Positions 1 through 12,000 of a stretch of 45,814 nucleotides of DNA are shown piece by piece. The notes under the pieces were generated by a model. The model did no database searches. It saw only the letters and a program-made list of their open reading frames with translations, and was not told the origin of the DNA. This DNA is from Caldilineaceae bacterium (GTDB lineage: Bacteria; Chloroflexota; Anaerolineae; Caldilineales; Caldilineaceae). Location: NCBI GenBank assembly GCA_023384455.1, contig JAHDWH010000001.1:38750-84563 (forward strand), given 5' to 3'. The position numbers and the translations under genes are program-made. Numbering within the stretch: the stretch's first letter is position 1; each line of letters begins with the position of its first letter.

Positions 1-292
1 TGTCTGCGTTGTCCCAGATCGCATCTGTCGAGAGGTAGATGGCATCTGACCACATCCCTTGCACAGTGGTGGATCCCTGATTCAATACCCGCCACTCCAC
101 ATTGGCATCGTAGCCATTCACATCCAGGATTTTCAGGCTGGTTACGGTCAGATCGGGAAAGCTGGCGGGGATGTCCGCAGCTAGGGGAGATAGGAACGGT
201 CCACGCGACGCAAACGCGTTTTCTCCCAGACCAGAGAGAAGATAGAAAATACAAAAGAGGAGAATGATGCGAAATGACGATGAGATTCTCAT
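1..292 (-). CDS. Secreted CARDB-like protein, 5' part only (runs off the left edge)
   Basis: The first 97 codons are visible; the gene continues beyond base 1. ATG at 292 is preceded by GAGG about 7 nt upstream. The N-terminus is a classic signal peptide (MRIS basic start, then a hydrophobic run ending near ENAFA). After it, 'PDLTVTSLKILDVNGYDANVEW' style sequence followed by 'VLNQGSTTV' and 'SDAIYLSTD' resembles a CARDB adhesion module (known as a cell-adhesion-related domain in bacteria). Only 52 nt separate it from the stop of the upstream C13-peptidase gene on the same strand, so it is probably co-transcribed with it. The C-terminus, and so any PPC, peptidase or LPxxxR tail, cannot be seen. 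Confidence 0.8.
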   Translation of the reverse strand, partial: MRISSSFRIILLFCIFYLLSGLGENAFASRGPFLSPLAADIPASFPDLTVTSLKILDVNGYDANVEWRVLNQGSTTVQGMWSDAIYLSTDAIWDNAD

Positions 293-344
293 AGCATTGC
301 CTCGATTGATGGTGATTCTCAATGCACGTCGGACCCCTCAAATC

Positions 345-3300
345 CTACCGCTGAATTCCTGGCAGGAATATCTGCCACCCCGTCGTTACCGCCATCTCCC
401 AGGGACGACTGAGCAGGCCGTCCGCCTCGCTGTCCTGGGCATAGATGACAACTCGATACGCGCCCATCTGGTCAAACTGACCGTAGAGTCCGCTGTACCA
501 GTCGCTGGCCCCACTCTCCCGGCGCAGAGTCAGGGGCGGCGGCGAGGGGGCCATCTCGTCGGCGTTGGCAGGCGGCGCATAGCTCGGCGGGTAGACCACC
601 GCCCACACTTCGTCCACGCCCACATCGTCCACCACTTTGGCTTTCACCGTGCCCCGCCCGCCGCTGTCCAAATTCACCACAGCCTCCTGAATGTGGGGCG
701 GCCAACGCACAGTGGCGCTCAATGACCCCACATTGGCAAAGCTGCGCCGGGCCGCCTCTTTGCCATCCTGAGTGCGGCTGTAGCGCCCGTCCCCGTCGTC
801 GTCCAGCCAGGGCTGCTGCTCGATGAGGTAACGCACGGCCTGGCGCGCTTCGTCAAAAGCGGTGTAAAGGCTCTGGTCACGTTCCAGAGCCACAAGGAAA
901 GCGTCGGAAAAGAGCGCTCCCTCTGGCGAAGCAAAGGCCCGGTTGTACTGGTTGGTCGAAGTGATAATCACTCTTCCCGACTTGCTGATCGATTTATCGC
1001 GATCGATGAAACTGCCAGACAAGCAGGCTTCGTAGATCACATTGACCTGCACCCCGGAAACTTTCTGCTCCAATTCATCCAGCCATCCATCCAGGTCCTG
1101 CGGCGTAAGAACCTCTTTGCGTACGCCGTCCAGATAGAATTTGTCATAGGTCCCGTGATCCATCAGAAAGATCGTCAGCGACTGATCCCTACCCAATAGG
1201 CTGGGCGCCCATTCAGTAATGGCCTGTCGCAGTCGATTGCGGCTGGGCAGGCCATCCACATCGGGAAAGCCATCACCGTTCACGTCCAGACTCACATCGG
1301 TAGCCAGGAATGTAATGCGCTCGGAGGGATTGTTCGCGCCCTGGCTTGCATAATGAGAGAGGAAGATGCGGTAAACCTGGCTCGTTACATTGTGGATATT
1401 CGCCTGTAACCCCTCCGGATCCGGGTCTGCCAGTCGTCCGGCCACAATAATCGTCAGACTTTCTGTCGACTCGGCGGGTTGTGCGCGCACACTGGCAGCG
1501 TAGGTAGCCCGGGGGCCGAAAACACTGCTTTTCTGGTTGTAGAAGCGCAACCGGTAGACGCCGTCGGTTGGAGCCTCGATCAAATAGGAGACATCGGGAG
1601 CAAAATTGCTGAATGCGGGCGGTTGGCCGATGCTGGAACAGGAAGCATAGACTTCCAACACCAGGTCGGCGCGGGAGCCGCCCGGTGCGCGCCCATCAAT
1701 CAGGTATTTAACGCCGGCTTTGGCCTCAAATCGAAGCCAATCCTCGTCGGCCTCAGTCTGAAAGGCCATTTCAATGGGATAACCGCCGCTGCCGATAGGC
1801 TGGGCCTCTTCGCAGACGTCATTGGGTTCCTGCTCGATGTCCGATAGAGGAACGGTCGCGGTCGGAGTAGGCGTGCGCGTCACCGTTGGCGTGGGAGTCG
1901 GCGTGTGCGAAGCTGTGTGCGTCGCTGTCGGCGTGAAAGTCGCCGTATGTGAAGCTGTATGCGTCGCTGTCGGCGTAGGAGTCGGCGTGTGCGAGGCGGT
2001 GTGCGTCGCCGTCGGCGTGGGAGTCTGCGTGTGCGAGGTTGTTTGCGCCGTTGTCGGTGTGGAAGTCGGCGTATGTGAGACTGTATGCGTCGCTGTCGGC
2101 GTCCGAGTCGGCGTATGCGAAGCTGTGTGTGTTGCTGTTGGTGTACCCTTTTCCCAGTAGGCAGAGGTCAGGATAAAGTCCTCCGTCTCTGCCCGTAGCA
2201 AAACCACCTCCGCCGTCATTGCGCCGAGCAGGTCCTCAAATGTAAACTCTGAGTTCCCCGCATTCAGGGTTAGAAAGCCCCAGCGCAGGAACGCGCCGTT
2301 CTTGTAAAGGTGGAATTTCACCTCTGCTGCGGTAGACTCGGTGGTGAGATGTCCGCCAGAATCGTCCACATAAAATTCGACGATGCGCACGCTTGGCGTG
2401 GGTGTGCCGGTTGGCGTGTTTGTCGGAGTATGCGTTAGTGTAGGGGTAGAAGTTGGCGTGTTGGTCTGCGTAAATGTAGCTGTCGGTGTGGATGTGGCTT
2501 GCCACGACACACGCCAGATTGAACTCCCGCCCCAAGCGATTGTTTGGAGTCTTGCATCAGGCCATTCAGCGTACCAGATTCCATTCGGAGCTAAAGTCCC
2601 TGTAACCAGATACGGCCCACCAGGCGGAGAGCAGGGGTCTCCCGTCGGCAACTGTTCCGCTTCCTGGGCGTTCCCCACAAACCAGGGGACAAAACCATCG
2701 CAAAATCCTGAGAGTGTGAAGGGCGGGGTAGGAGTTGCCGTAGCTGTCGGCGTCGATGTGGCAACCGGCGTATCCATCCGCATTGGCGTGGCGGTGGGCG
2801 TGTGAGTAGGCGTCGGCGTCACCGTCGAGGTGCGGGTCGGTGTGGGTGTCGGCGCAGACGGACACACCAACTCCCCAGAATTCAGAATAATATTGTCAAA
2901 TGCTACACGCGTTAGCTGATTACCAAAATATTGATCATGGCTCCACACCCACAGCATAAAATACACGTCTCCAACGCCAGCGATCACATCACTAGTAGTA
3001 AGATGTACCCAGCTATCACTATCGAAGTAGTAACCACTCAGACTTCCAACTTGCCGAGTCAGGCGCAACTTCCCATTTGTATGAATAGTTGGCACCATGA
3101 TATTAACACCACCAAAGTCAGTGGCATAAGACTGGTTCGTGTTACCCCCATAATTTAAACGCTCCACCACCCTTACTGCATCCAAGTTCAGATTTTCATC
3201 CACTCCAAGACCCACCCTAACACCACTGGATGCTGGCCAGTCGAGTAGGGAGTAATCCACCTGAAGGTCAAAGTCACCACGTAGTTGGCAGGCCCCGATA

Positions 3301-6011
3301 TATTGAGCGCCGAAATAACTCAACCCGGGCGCATTCGCAGCATCCGCCGCAAACGTAATTTCGGCCCTTTCATTGGTCTCACTTATTTGGGTTCCAGAAC
3401 CATACAATCCTCTTTCCCACCATTGCATGTCTGTAATGTTGTCGTCAAAATTATCATGCCATATCGGAGGTCTTGGTGTGCTAGTAGAGGTGTTCGTAGA
3501 TGTTGCGGTTGGTGTTGGTGTGTAAGTTGGCGTATCGGTCGGTGTGCGGGTCGGCGCTGGTGTCGGTGTCGGGGTGAAAACGCCCGCGCTGTCCATCGTC
3601 ACCGACGACCAGAGACTACCCCACAAACACTGGTTGACGCGCTGTTGGTAGCGCTCAAAGAAGCCCCAACTATCGGCAATTAACAGAATTGTGCCCCAAG
3701 TCCAATTGCGAATGATATAGATACCTGGCAAGGCGCGTACTACCTTTACGCCGCCCAATGAGTGCCCGTTCACTTCCAAGATTGTCCCCCACAGAATGCC
3801 AATATGACCATCTGCAACCGTAAGCGTTTCTTGAGAAGTAATGACATCCGCGTTGCGCGCCCAGACCTGCTGCCAGCCCAGGTAGGTAGAGGGATTGCAA
3901 TCGGGCAGAGTGAAAGTTTGCTGCGCCAACCACTGATCCGGATTCTCTGGCGACGGCGGAGCGACGAGTTGAGGAACGATCCAGAGAGTCCCTCCTGTTG
4001 GGCTGACCGCAATCCGCGCCAAAGCTGCCGTCCATCCACTGGGTCCGTGATGGACCAGCACCGTCTGCACGTCCGACACCACATCGGCTACAGCACCACA
4101 GGGATTGGCCGACGGCGGGTTTGTCCCTGCTGGAATCCGCCAGCCCTCGGTTCCCGCGCAGAAGCCACCAGGCAGAGGCGGGAGATAATGGCGGACCGTC
4201 AGTGCCACAACCTGATGCTCACCCGGCGGCATTTGTCCGTAAGTTTCTGCACCGTTGACAAAATATGCACCATCCTGGGCTACTAAGTTTACACGCATGG
4301 AAACCGGACGCTGGATACCGCTGTTATAGACATTCCAGAAGGCGCACCAATCGTTCGGTTCTCCAGGACAGGGACTCCAGATAGGGCGTACGTCACTATC
4401 CAGCACTTCAATGTAGTCAGGTTCTATCCAATCAAAGAGCGCAGGATCGACACCCCCGATAGAAAACCAAGTGCGCTGGCCTTTGTCCACGGCATACCAC
4501 CAGCCGTTTTCATCGGCGATGGCAATGTCGGCAAAGTAATTATCACCCGGTTCTGAAAAGAATTGACGCTGTTGATATGCGTAGCTCTGACCTGGGGCCA
4601 GATCGATACCGGATACACTGGGGTAATCAATCCCCTGGGGACAGTTCCAATCCTGACAATTGGGGCCCCGTGTAACAATGCCCAAGCGAGACAGATGCAG
4701 ATTGCGTTCGCCCCTATTGGTTACAGTAAAGGATGCTGTCAACCAATCCCCCACGACCAATGGCGGATTGGGCAATACAATCTGCTGCGATACTTCAAGA
4801 CCAGACCCAACCGCAAAGCCCTGAAGGTTGCCCAGATTATGCCAATCCCGGTCAGTCACCTGGACCAATATCTGGCCGAAATAGCCATCGCCCGTATAGG
4901 GAAAGATGCGCCCGCGCTCGAATAGTAAGACCTGATCCGGCTGTAGAGTCTGGTTCTCCACCCAGGGCCAGTCCACCCAGTGGGGGCAACTCCAAGAGAC
5001 GCAGCCGGGGCCTTTGGCTGACACCCCGACCCTATGCAGGAATATCTCCCGCCCGCTGACATTCTTCAGGCCAAAGCGCGCCATCACCTTTTCGCCGTTC
5101 ATCGGTTGGATCGTGGAGAGGGTAAGGTCTTCGGTTACTTCCAGCGCGGGAGGTAACGTAAAGGTAATACGACTGCCACCGGCGATGTCACTCCACCCGC
5201 CATCGGAAGCATCCTGAAAACTCGGTTCCAGGAAGTAATCACCACCAGACACAAAGCCAATCGAGCCGTTGTAGATGTACTCCTCACCGGGAGCCAGTGT
5301 CAAATTGCGTACTGACGGATAGTCGATGTTGCGCGGACAATTGAAATCGGCACAGTCGGGGCCGCGCCCTATAGCCGTCAAGCCCATAATGGGCAAATCG
5401 GCAGAACCTGCGTTACGCACAGAAAAAGTGATGGTCAATAGCTCTGCAGGTAGAAAAGATGGATTTGTGAAAGTGAGAGGGCTGCTCATTTGCAAACCGG
5501 GCGCAACCGAATAGTCCACGGGTGCGTCGCCAAGTGCGTGCCAGCCTCCCCCTATATCCAGGTAGGAAGCCTGTGCAAAGTATCCGCCACCGTCGTTGAT
5601 AAAGGTCTGCTGCTGTTGATAACGATATTCCGTGCCTGCGGCCAGGGTCAAGTCTTTCACATGGGGGAAATCGATGCCCCGGCCACAACTCCAGTTGCCG
5701 GTGCAATCCGGCCCGCGCACAGCCCCGGTCAAAGTCTGCACACGCACGGGATAGCTGGCTGTGTTGCGAATGGTGAACGTAGCTGTCACAATCTGGCCGG
5801 CCATGGGTATTGTCGGCGTGATGGTCAGGGGCTGGACGATAACCAGATCGGACGCGGCAACGCCAGGGAGATCGGCCTCTGCCTGCCCTGCGGCAAGAGC
5901 AGTTTCACCGCTCGCCAACACACCTGTAGACAGGAGAAATACCAGAAAGAGTGCGCACCCAATTGCTATCTTTTGCGCAAACAAAAGCCACAACCATCTA
6001 TTAGTATTCAT
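345..6011 (-). CDS. Giant secreted protein: four Cys-containing Ig-like repeats, ConA-like domain, PPC and C13 legumain-like peptidase
   Basis: 1888 aa with an N-terminal signal peptide (about 1-40). Residues about 50-515 are four repeats of about 105 aa, each with a 'GPxC...C' pair followed by 'DYPSV'-like sequence, probably disulfide-stabilised Ig-like modules I cannot assign to a named family. A further beta-rich region reaches about 810. Thr-Pro linkers (about 810-845, 1054-1095, 1170-1205, 1287-1385) separate a concanavalin/DUF1349-like domain (about 845-1050) and a small beta module. A PPC domain starts at 'EPNDVCEEAQPI' (about 1395). The C13-type peptidase domain (about 1510-1710) has His1619 in 'LMDHG' and Cys1663 in 'YEACLSGSF', matching the legumain/GPI8 dyad and spacing. 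The protein ends 'WQIFLPGIQR', the tail shared by the other secreted proteins here. Exported proteolysis or self-processing is inferred. It starts 49 nt after the paralogue at 6061-14142. Confidence 0.88.
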   Translation of the reverse strand: MNTNRWLWLLFAQKIAIGCALFLVFLLSTGVLASGETALAAGQAEADLPGVAASDLVIVQPLTITPTIPMAGQIVTATFTIRNTASYPVRVQTLTGAVRGPDCTGNWSCGRGIDFPHVKDLTLAAGTEYRYQQQQTFINDGGGYFAQASYLDIGGGWHALGDAPVDYSVAPGLQMSSPLTFTNPSFLPAELLTITFSVRNAGSADLPIMGLTAIGRGPDCADFNCPRNIDYPSVRNLTLAPGEEYIYNGSIGFVSGGDYFLEPSFQDASDGGWSDIAGGSRITFTLPPALEVTEDLTLSTIQPMNGEKVMARFGLKNVSGREIFLHRVGVSAKGPGCVSWSCPHWVDWPWVENQTLQPDQVLLFERGRIFPYTGDGYFGQILVQVTDRDWHNLGNLQGFAVGSGLEVSQQIVLPNPPLVVGDWLTASFTVTNRGERNLHLSRLGIVTRGPNCQDWNCPQGIDYPSVSGIDLAPGQSYAYQQRQFFSEPGDNYFADIAIADENGWWYAVDKGQRTWFSIGGVDPALFDWIEPDYIEVLDSDVRPIWSPCPGEPNDWCAFWNVYNSGIQRPVSMRVNLVAQDGAYFVNGAETYGQMPPGEHQVVALTVRHYLPPLPGGFCAGTEGWRIPAGTNPPSANPCGAVADVVSDVQTVLVHHGPSGWTAALARIAVSPTGGTLWIVPQLVAPPSPENPDQWLAQQTFTLPDCNPSTYLGWQQVWARNADVITSQETLTVADGHIGILWGTILEVNGHSLGGVKVVRALPGIYIIRNWTWGTILLIADSWGFFERYQQRVNQCLWGSLWSSVTMDSAGVFTPTPTPAPTRTPTDTPTYTPTPTATSTNTSTSTPRPPIWHDNFDDNITDMQWWERGLYGSGTQISETNERAEITFAADAANAPGLSYFGAQYIGACQLRGDFDLQVDYSLLDWPASSGVRVGLGVDENLNLDAVRVVERLNYGGNTNQSYATDFGGVNIMVPTIHTNGKLRLTRQVGSLSGYYFDSDSWVHLTTSDVIAGVGDVYFMLWVWSHDQYFGNQLTRVAFDNIILNSGELVCPSAPTPTPTRTSTVTPTPTHTPTATPMRMDTPVATSTPTATATPTPPFTLSGFCDGFVPWFVGNAQEAEQLPTGDPCSPPGGPYLVTGTLAPNGIWYAEWPDARLQTIAWGGSSIWRVSWQATSTPTATFTQTNTPTSTPTLTHTPTNTPTGTPTPSVRIVEFYVDDSGGHLTTESTAAEVKFHLYKNGAFLRWGFLTLNAGNSEFTFEDLLGAMTAEVVLLRAETEDFILTSAYWEKGTPTATHTASHTPTRTPTATHTVSHTPTSTPTTAQTTSHTQTPTPTATHTASHTPTPTPTATHTASHTATFTPTATHTASHTPTPTPTVTRTPTPTATVPLSDIEQEPNDVCEEAQPIGSGGYPIEMAFQTEADEDWLRFEAKAGVKYLIDGRAPGGSRADLVLEVYASCSSIGQPPAFSNFAPDVSYLIEAPTDGVYRLRFYNQKSSVFGPRATYAASVRAQPAESTESLTIIVAGRLADPDPEGLQANIHNVTSQVYRIFLSHYASQGANNPSERITFLATDVSLDVNGDGFPDVDGLPSRNRLRQAITEWAPSLLGRDQSLTIFLMDHGTYDKFYLDGVRKEVLTPQDLDGWLDELEQKVSGVQVNVIYEACLSGSFIDRDKSISKSGRVIITSTNQYNRAFASPEGALFSDAFLVALERDQSLYTAFDEARQAVRYLIEQQPWLDDDGDGRYSRTQDGKEAARRSFANVGSLSATVRWPPHIQEAVVNLDSGGRGTVKAKVVDDVGVDEVWAVVYPPSYAPPANADEMAPSPPPLTLRRESGASDWYSGLYGQFDQMGAYRVVIYAQDSEADGLLSRPWEMAVTTGWQIFLPGIQR

Positions 6012-6060
6012 AAGATTGACTTTCAGTCCTTAGCCGCCATCTTCACTTCACTGATTCCCG

Positions 6061-9000
6061 CTACCGCGCCACCCCTGGCAAAAAGACCCGCCACCCCGTA
6101 CTCACCTCCACCACCACAGGACGCGCGCTTTGACCGTTGCGACTCTCGGCTTGTACCACAATGCGATAGACACCAGTCTGGGTGAAGCCCGAATCTGTTG
6201 CCCGATAGCGGTTGCTGCTGCCATCCCGCAACAGGGGCACCCCGGCGGGCGGCTCCACCATATCCACCACCCCTTCGCCCGGCTGGGGCTCCACATAGTC
6301 CGGCGGATAGATCACAGCCCAGACGGTCTGCACTGGGTTCTGCTCGTCGGCCAAGACCAGCGCCTCGATCACACCCCGTCCATTTTGAATGGTTGCCGGT
6401 GGGGTCACGGATTCGATGTAGGGCGGCCAGGCGCTGTCGTCAAAGGTATTGGCATAGGCAAAGCCCCGCTGTTGGGCCACATGCCCATCGCTGGCGCTAT
6501 TGGCAATGCCATCGCCGTCGTCATCCAGCCAGGCGTTCTGGTCCAAATAGAGACGGCTGGTGCTGCGCCGGGCATTGTCGAAGCTGGCAAAGAGACTGCT
6601 GCCCTGGGCCAGACCGGCAAAGAGACTGTCGGAAAAGATGGCACCGTCCTGGCTGGCCCTGGCCAGGGCATTGGGCGGGGCCGATGTGACGATAACCCGC
6701 CCGGCCCGGCTGATGCTGCCCGGCTGTTGGATAAAGCTGCCTGAGTAGCAGGCTTCGTAGATCACATTGATCCGCACGCTGGGGTGGGCCGCCTCCACCA
6801 CCTGCAACCAGCCATCCAACTGGCCCGGTGTAATCCGATGACCGCGAGGATTGTCCAGATAGAAAACATCCGGCGACCCGTGGTCGAAGAGATAGAGGGT
6901 GAGCGAGCCGTCGCTTGCCACTCTGTCCACGGCCCAGTCGGTGATAGCGGCTTCCACTTCTGCCGGGGTAGCCGGTTTGCTGACACCGCCCAGCCGGGAT
7001 TCCGGCGCGATATAGCGGATGCGATCCGATGGGTAGCCCCGCTCTTGGAAGAGGCTATAGACCGCCTCTGCGCCGTTGTAAATGTTCTTCTGCAAGCGGT
7101 CATTGTTGCGGTAACGCCCCGCCACGATGATCACCGCGCCCGTGGAAGGTGCTTCATCCAGACGGCGCACCGAGAGGTAATAGGGTTGCACTCCTCCCTG
7201 ACTGTTATCCTCGTTGCGCAGATAGAGATAGATGCGCCCATTGTTCGGTGTAGTAAAACGCAGACGCACATCCGGGCTGAAGCTGTTGTCCTGGCCGTCC
7301 TGGCTGCTACCGCCGCAGCGGTCATAGACAAAGAGGCTCACATCCGCCGTCGAATCGACGGGCGTCAGGGCTTCGATCAGATACTCCACACCAGCTACCC
7401 CATCAAAATAGACCCAATCCTCATCGGCGGAAGTAGAAAAGGTGTAGTTTTTCAGCGCGCCATCTGTGGAAATCGGCTGGGCCTGGGCACAGGTGTCGTT
7501 GGGTTCGATCTCAGCGTCCGCTACAGGGGTGGGCGTGGGGGTTGCCGTATGTGTATTTGTTGCTGTCGGTGTGTATGTCAGCGTTGGCGTCGCGGTGGGT
7601 GTATGGGTTGGTGTTGACGTTGCCGTAGGTGTGGCTGTCGGCGGGACGGGTGTACGTGTCGCCGTGGGTGTAGCCGTTGGCGGAACGGGCGTGCGCGTTG
7701 CCGTAAAAGTCGCTGTCGGTGGGATAGGTGTGTGCGTCGCTGTGGGCGTGGCCGTCGGCGGAACGGGCGTGCGCGTTGCCGTAAAAGTCGCTGTCGGTGG
7801 GACAGGTGTGGGTGTTGCTGTCGGCGGAACGGGCGTAAGCGTTGCCGTGAAAGTCGCTGTCGGCGCGATAAGTGTGCGTGTCGCCGTAGGTGTACGTGTC
7901 GGCGTCGGTGTGGCCGTCAGCGGAACAGGCGTGCGCGTTGCCGTGGGTGTTGCTGTCGGCGGGGCAGGTGTACGCGTTGGCGTGGATGTGGCCGTCGGCG
8001 GAACGGGTGTACGTGTCGCCGTGGGTGTGACCGTCGGCGGAACGGGTGTACGTGTCGCCGTGGGTGTGACCGTCGGCGGAACGGGTGTACGTGTCGCCGT
8101 GGGTGTGACTGTCGGCGTACAGGTGGGCGGCAGAGTAGGAATGGGCAATTGCTGGGTGAGCGAGTTGTTATTCTCATTGCTTTCTGCCACCTGCACCCCG
8201 GCATCAACTGTCGCCGTGTTCTGTCCTGGCAGATAATGGCCGATCCAGACGCTGGTGGTTGCCCCCGCGGTCAATCCAGCCGCGACAGTGGCCTGATGAC
8301 CGCCGTTGACATCCACGGCAAATGGTCCGGCATCCGCCTGTCCTACATTCGCCACCGTCACCCGGATGCCTAGAGAAGTCGATGTGTAGTTGCACGCGCC
8401 GCCGTTTTCCAGAGTGATCTGCATTGAGTGGATTATCAGGTCCGGTAGCAGAGCAGTTGGTGTGGCTGTTGGCGTATGGGTAAAGGTCGGCGTCGGTGTG
8501 TGGGTCGGCGCGCCGGGGGTGATCGGTGTAGAGGTAAGCGTCTGAGTCGGCGCTGCCGTCTCCGTAGGCGTTGGTGTAACTATCGGCGTAGGTGTCAAAG
8601 TTGGCAGAACAACATTGCTAGTGACTTGTAATGCATTGGCGAATTTTGTGACTTGGCCATCACCATTTGCAAGTGTTAGGGTGTACCAACTACTGGCCAA
8701 ATTGACCGGGATGGTTGCTGTGAGTGTAATGCTATTCACGAAACTCACAATCAGATTGGTAGAACCAAGTTGCAAAGACGGTGTAGGGAGAAAGTTAGTA
8801 CCTACGACCGTTACATTCATTGGAAGATTCTGCGGACTAATTGTAGACGGAGTGATGCTAGTCAAAGTAGGTGGGCTGATTGCTGCCATCTCCACACTAT
8901 TTGTGTCACTGGATCCACCTATAGCGTAGAGGTAGTTTCCAACCGCCACCACTGCCAGATCATGTCGCGCCTCAATCATTGATTCCGTGGCTTGCCAAGG

Positions 9001-12000
9001 GTCAAGTAAGCCGTCTGGATTTACCTTGACTCGCTCTACGCTCCTCTGCTTGCTACCGCCACCATGCATGCTGTGTCCACCTACAGCATAGAGGTATCCT
9101 CTACTATCAGCACCACCCAGACAACACCGCCCCAGAGCCAACTGTGTTGCAGGTAGCCACGAGCCAAGCGAACCATCGGCATTGATCAAAGCTCGCTCTA
9201 CTTTGGCTCCAGTGAGTCCAAATGTACCCCCATCGTAACCACCAATCGCATATAGATAACCGTTTACAACTGCTGCTACATGGGTGTAGCGTCCCATACT
9301 CAACGAAGATGTTGTCTGCCAGGGGCCAAGTGAGCCATCAGGATTGATCATAGCCCGTTCTACACTACTCAGATCATAGCGACCACCAATGGCGTAGATA
9401 TAGCTACCACTAATGGCCGCCGCAAGTTCAGATCGAGGTGTACTCATTGGGGTCATTATCTGCCAAATGCCAAGCGAGCCGTCATCATTGATCACTGCTC
9501 GTTCGACACTATTCAAAACAGGTCCGACGTTATAGCCGCCTTCATCGCCGCCTAGGGCATATATGTACCCGTCGATAGCTACTGCCGCCAGTGCAGTTCG
9601 GGGAGAAACCATCGAATTCATAGATTGCCAAGGCCCGAGAGAACCGTCAGCATTGACCACTGCGCGTTCTACACTGCTTAAATTGGCTCCATTCCAACCA
9701 CCCAGCACGTAAATGAATCCACGAGCAGCTACAACCGCAGGACGAAGTCGCTCTGTGGTCATGGAAGTGGTTGCCTGCCATGGCCCCAAATTCCCGTCTC
9801 CGCTCATTAACACCCTAAACGCACTATCCAAACTGGCACTTAGGCCACTCGGATTCACCACAGTAAGCGTATAGCTGCCTCCAGGCAGATTTGCGGGTAC
9901 CGTGGCGATGAGCGCCGTACTACTCACGAATGTGACATTGGTGAGGGATAGAGTGCCCAATCGGACAATCGGTGTAGAAAGGAAGTTTGTACCAGTGATC
10001 GTAATGGTAGTTGTTTGGAAGTTGTACGCTTGGACGGGTGAAATGGAGGTCAGTATGGGGGGAACCGGTGTGGCAGTAGGTGTATTTGTCAATGTCGGGG
10101 AAGACGTTAAGGTGAAAGTCGGTGTATGCGTCGATGTGGCTGTCGGTATAGATGTGTTTGTCGATGTCGGCGTCGGCGTGGTTGTGGGTGTATAAGTAAA
10201 GATTGGCGTGGGCGTGTGAGTGGGCGTGGGGGTCGGGGTAAGAGTTTCTGACGGGTAGGAAGCAAATATCTCGCTAGAGGCAAGAGGTCCGGTCGATGGA
10301 TGACCTTGCCATCCACCAACTGCCAAAACTTTTCCGCCAGGAAGTTGCATTACCTGATGGGCAGAGCGATCCACCTGCATATTAGCATCGAAGGACCACA
10401 CGCCTGTCGCCGGATCATAGATTTCGCTAGACTGCAAAGTGCCATCTGGATTATCACCACCTGCTATAAGAACTCTGCCATCAGACAACAGAGCAGCGAT
10501 GTGAGCTGCACGGGCCACATTCATAGAACCCGTCGATGTCCACGTTCCTGATGCAGGAACATACAGATCAGCATTAGCGTATCTAGCAGAACCACCACCC
10601 CATCCTCCAGCAACCAATACCTTGCCATCGCGAAGAACCGTCATAGAAGCGAATTGCCATCCAGCAGATGTAGTGCCAGCCAGGGACCAGTTTCCTGTAA
10701 CTGGGTCATAAATCTCGGCTTTGTTGCTAAATACATTCCAAGGCCCTTCCCCGCCAGCGATCAGGACTCTCCCGTCAAGCAAGCGGACTGCGGTATGGCC
10801 TTCACGCGCTACATTCATGTTGCCTGTAAATGACCATATACCGGTAGCTGGGTCGTAAATTTCAGCAGAAGCAAGAAACCGATTGCCATTTGGACCGCCG
10901 TATGCTCCACCGGCAATCAATACCCGCCCATCATTCAGCAGAGTCAGAGTAGCCCTCCGACGAGGCGTATTCAAGTTGCCGGTATACGACCAAATTCCAG
11001 CAATCGGCTCATACACTTCTACTGAAGAAAAATCACCAGAACCGCTGGTATCTGTTCCACCTGCAATGAGAACGTTGCCGTTGTTAAGTGTCACCAAATT
11101 ACCGAACCCGAATCGCGCAGTGTTTAAACTACCTGTAACAGACCAGGTACCGACGGAGGGATCGTAGAGTTCACTGGACGCCAACAATACACTATGATCC
11201 CAAACATTACGTCCAGCAGTTACTAATACTTGGCCATTCTGAAGCAACGCAATCCCATGATCATAGCGCGGCGCAGCCATACTTCCAGCTAGAGACCAGA
11301 TGCCCGAAGATACCGAAGCGGGTGTGGGCGTATGAGTGCGCGTAGCCGTTTCAGTGGGTGTTGGCGTGGAAGTAGCCGTTGACATACATTCCGCCACACT
11401 GTATTCAACGATATATGGGTGGAGACTACCGTCGTTGTGATCATTCCACAAGCCATCCCCGCGGAGCATCAAACTATTCTCATAGCCCTGGGAATTTCCC
11501 TGATCATTGTTCGGTTCAGTTGACGCCCAATTCATGTAACTAAAAGGTTCGCCGGTCACCCACTGCCAATTTCCCGCCGGTTCAGGACTTCCAGAAGGTT
11601 GGTAGCCACCGATCCAGGGACCATCGGCAAGTGAAAAAGAGGATTGAATGAGCTCCTGCTCAGAAAACGTTGTAATCGTAGCTAGATGGCCAGCAATACC
11701 AGCATATTGACGTGACTCTGCATCTGCTTTTGCAGAGAACCATCCGAGCGGATTGGCCACATACTCATAATAGTGACAGTTCTCTGGGTTGAACACTGGT
11801 GCGGCTTCTTGCACCAGAACATCTACCGGCGTGGTTCTCCAGGCCGAGCCGTCACCCAGTTGGCCGTAGGTATTGCTTCCCCAGCACTTGACCCCACCTT
11901 CTGTAGTCAGGGCGCAGGTGTGCCAGTGGGCGGCAGTGATTGCAGCTACGCCACTGCCTAGACCCGTTACATCCACCGGATTGTTTTTATCCCCCGTCGC

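Noticed and set aside
7466..8236. Val-Gly repeat protein on the plus strand
   Set aside because: It is the complement of the Thr-Pro stalk repeats in the 2693-aa gene.
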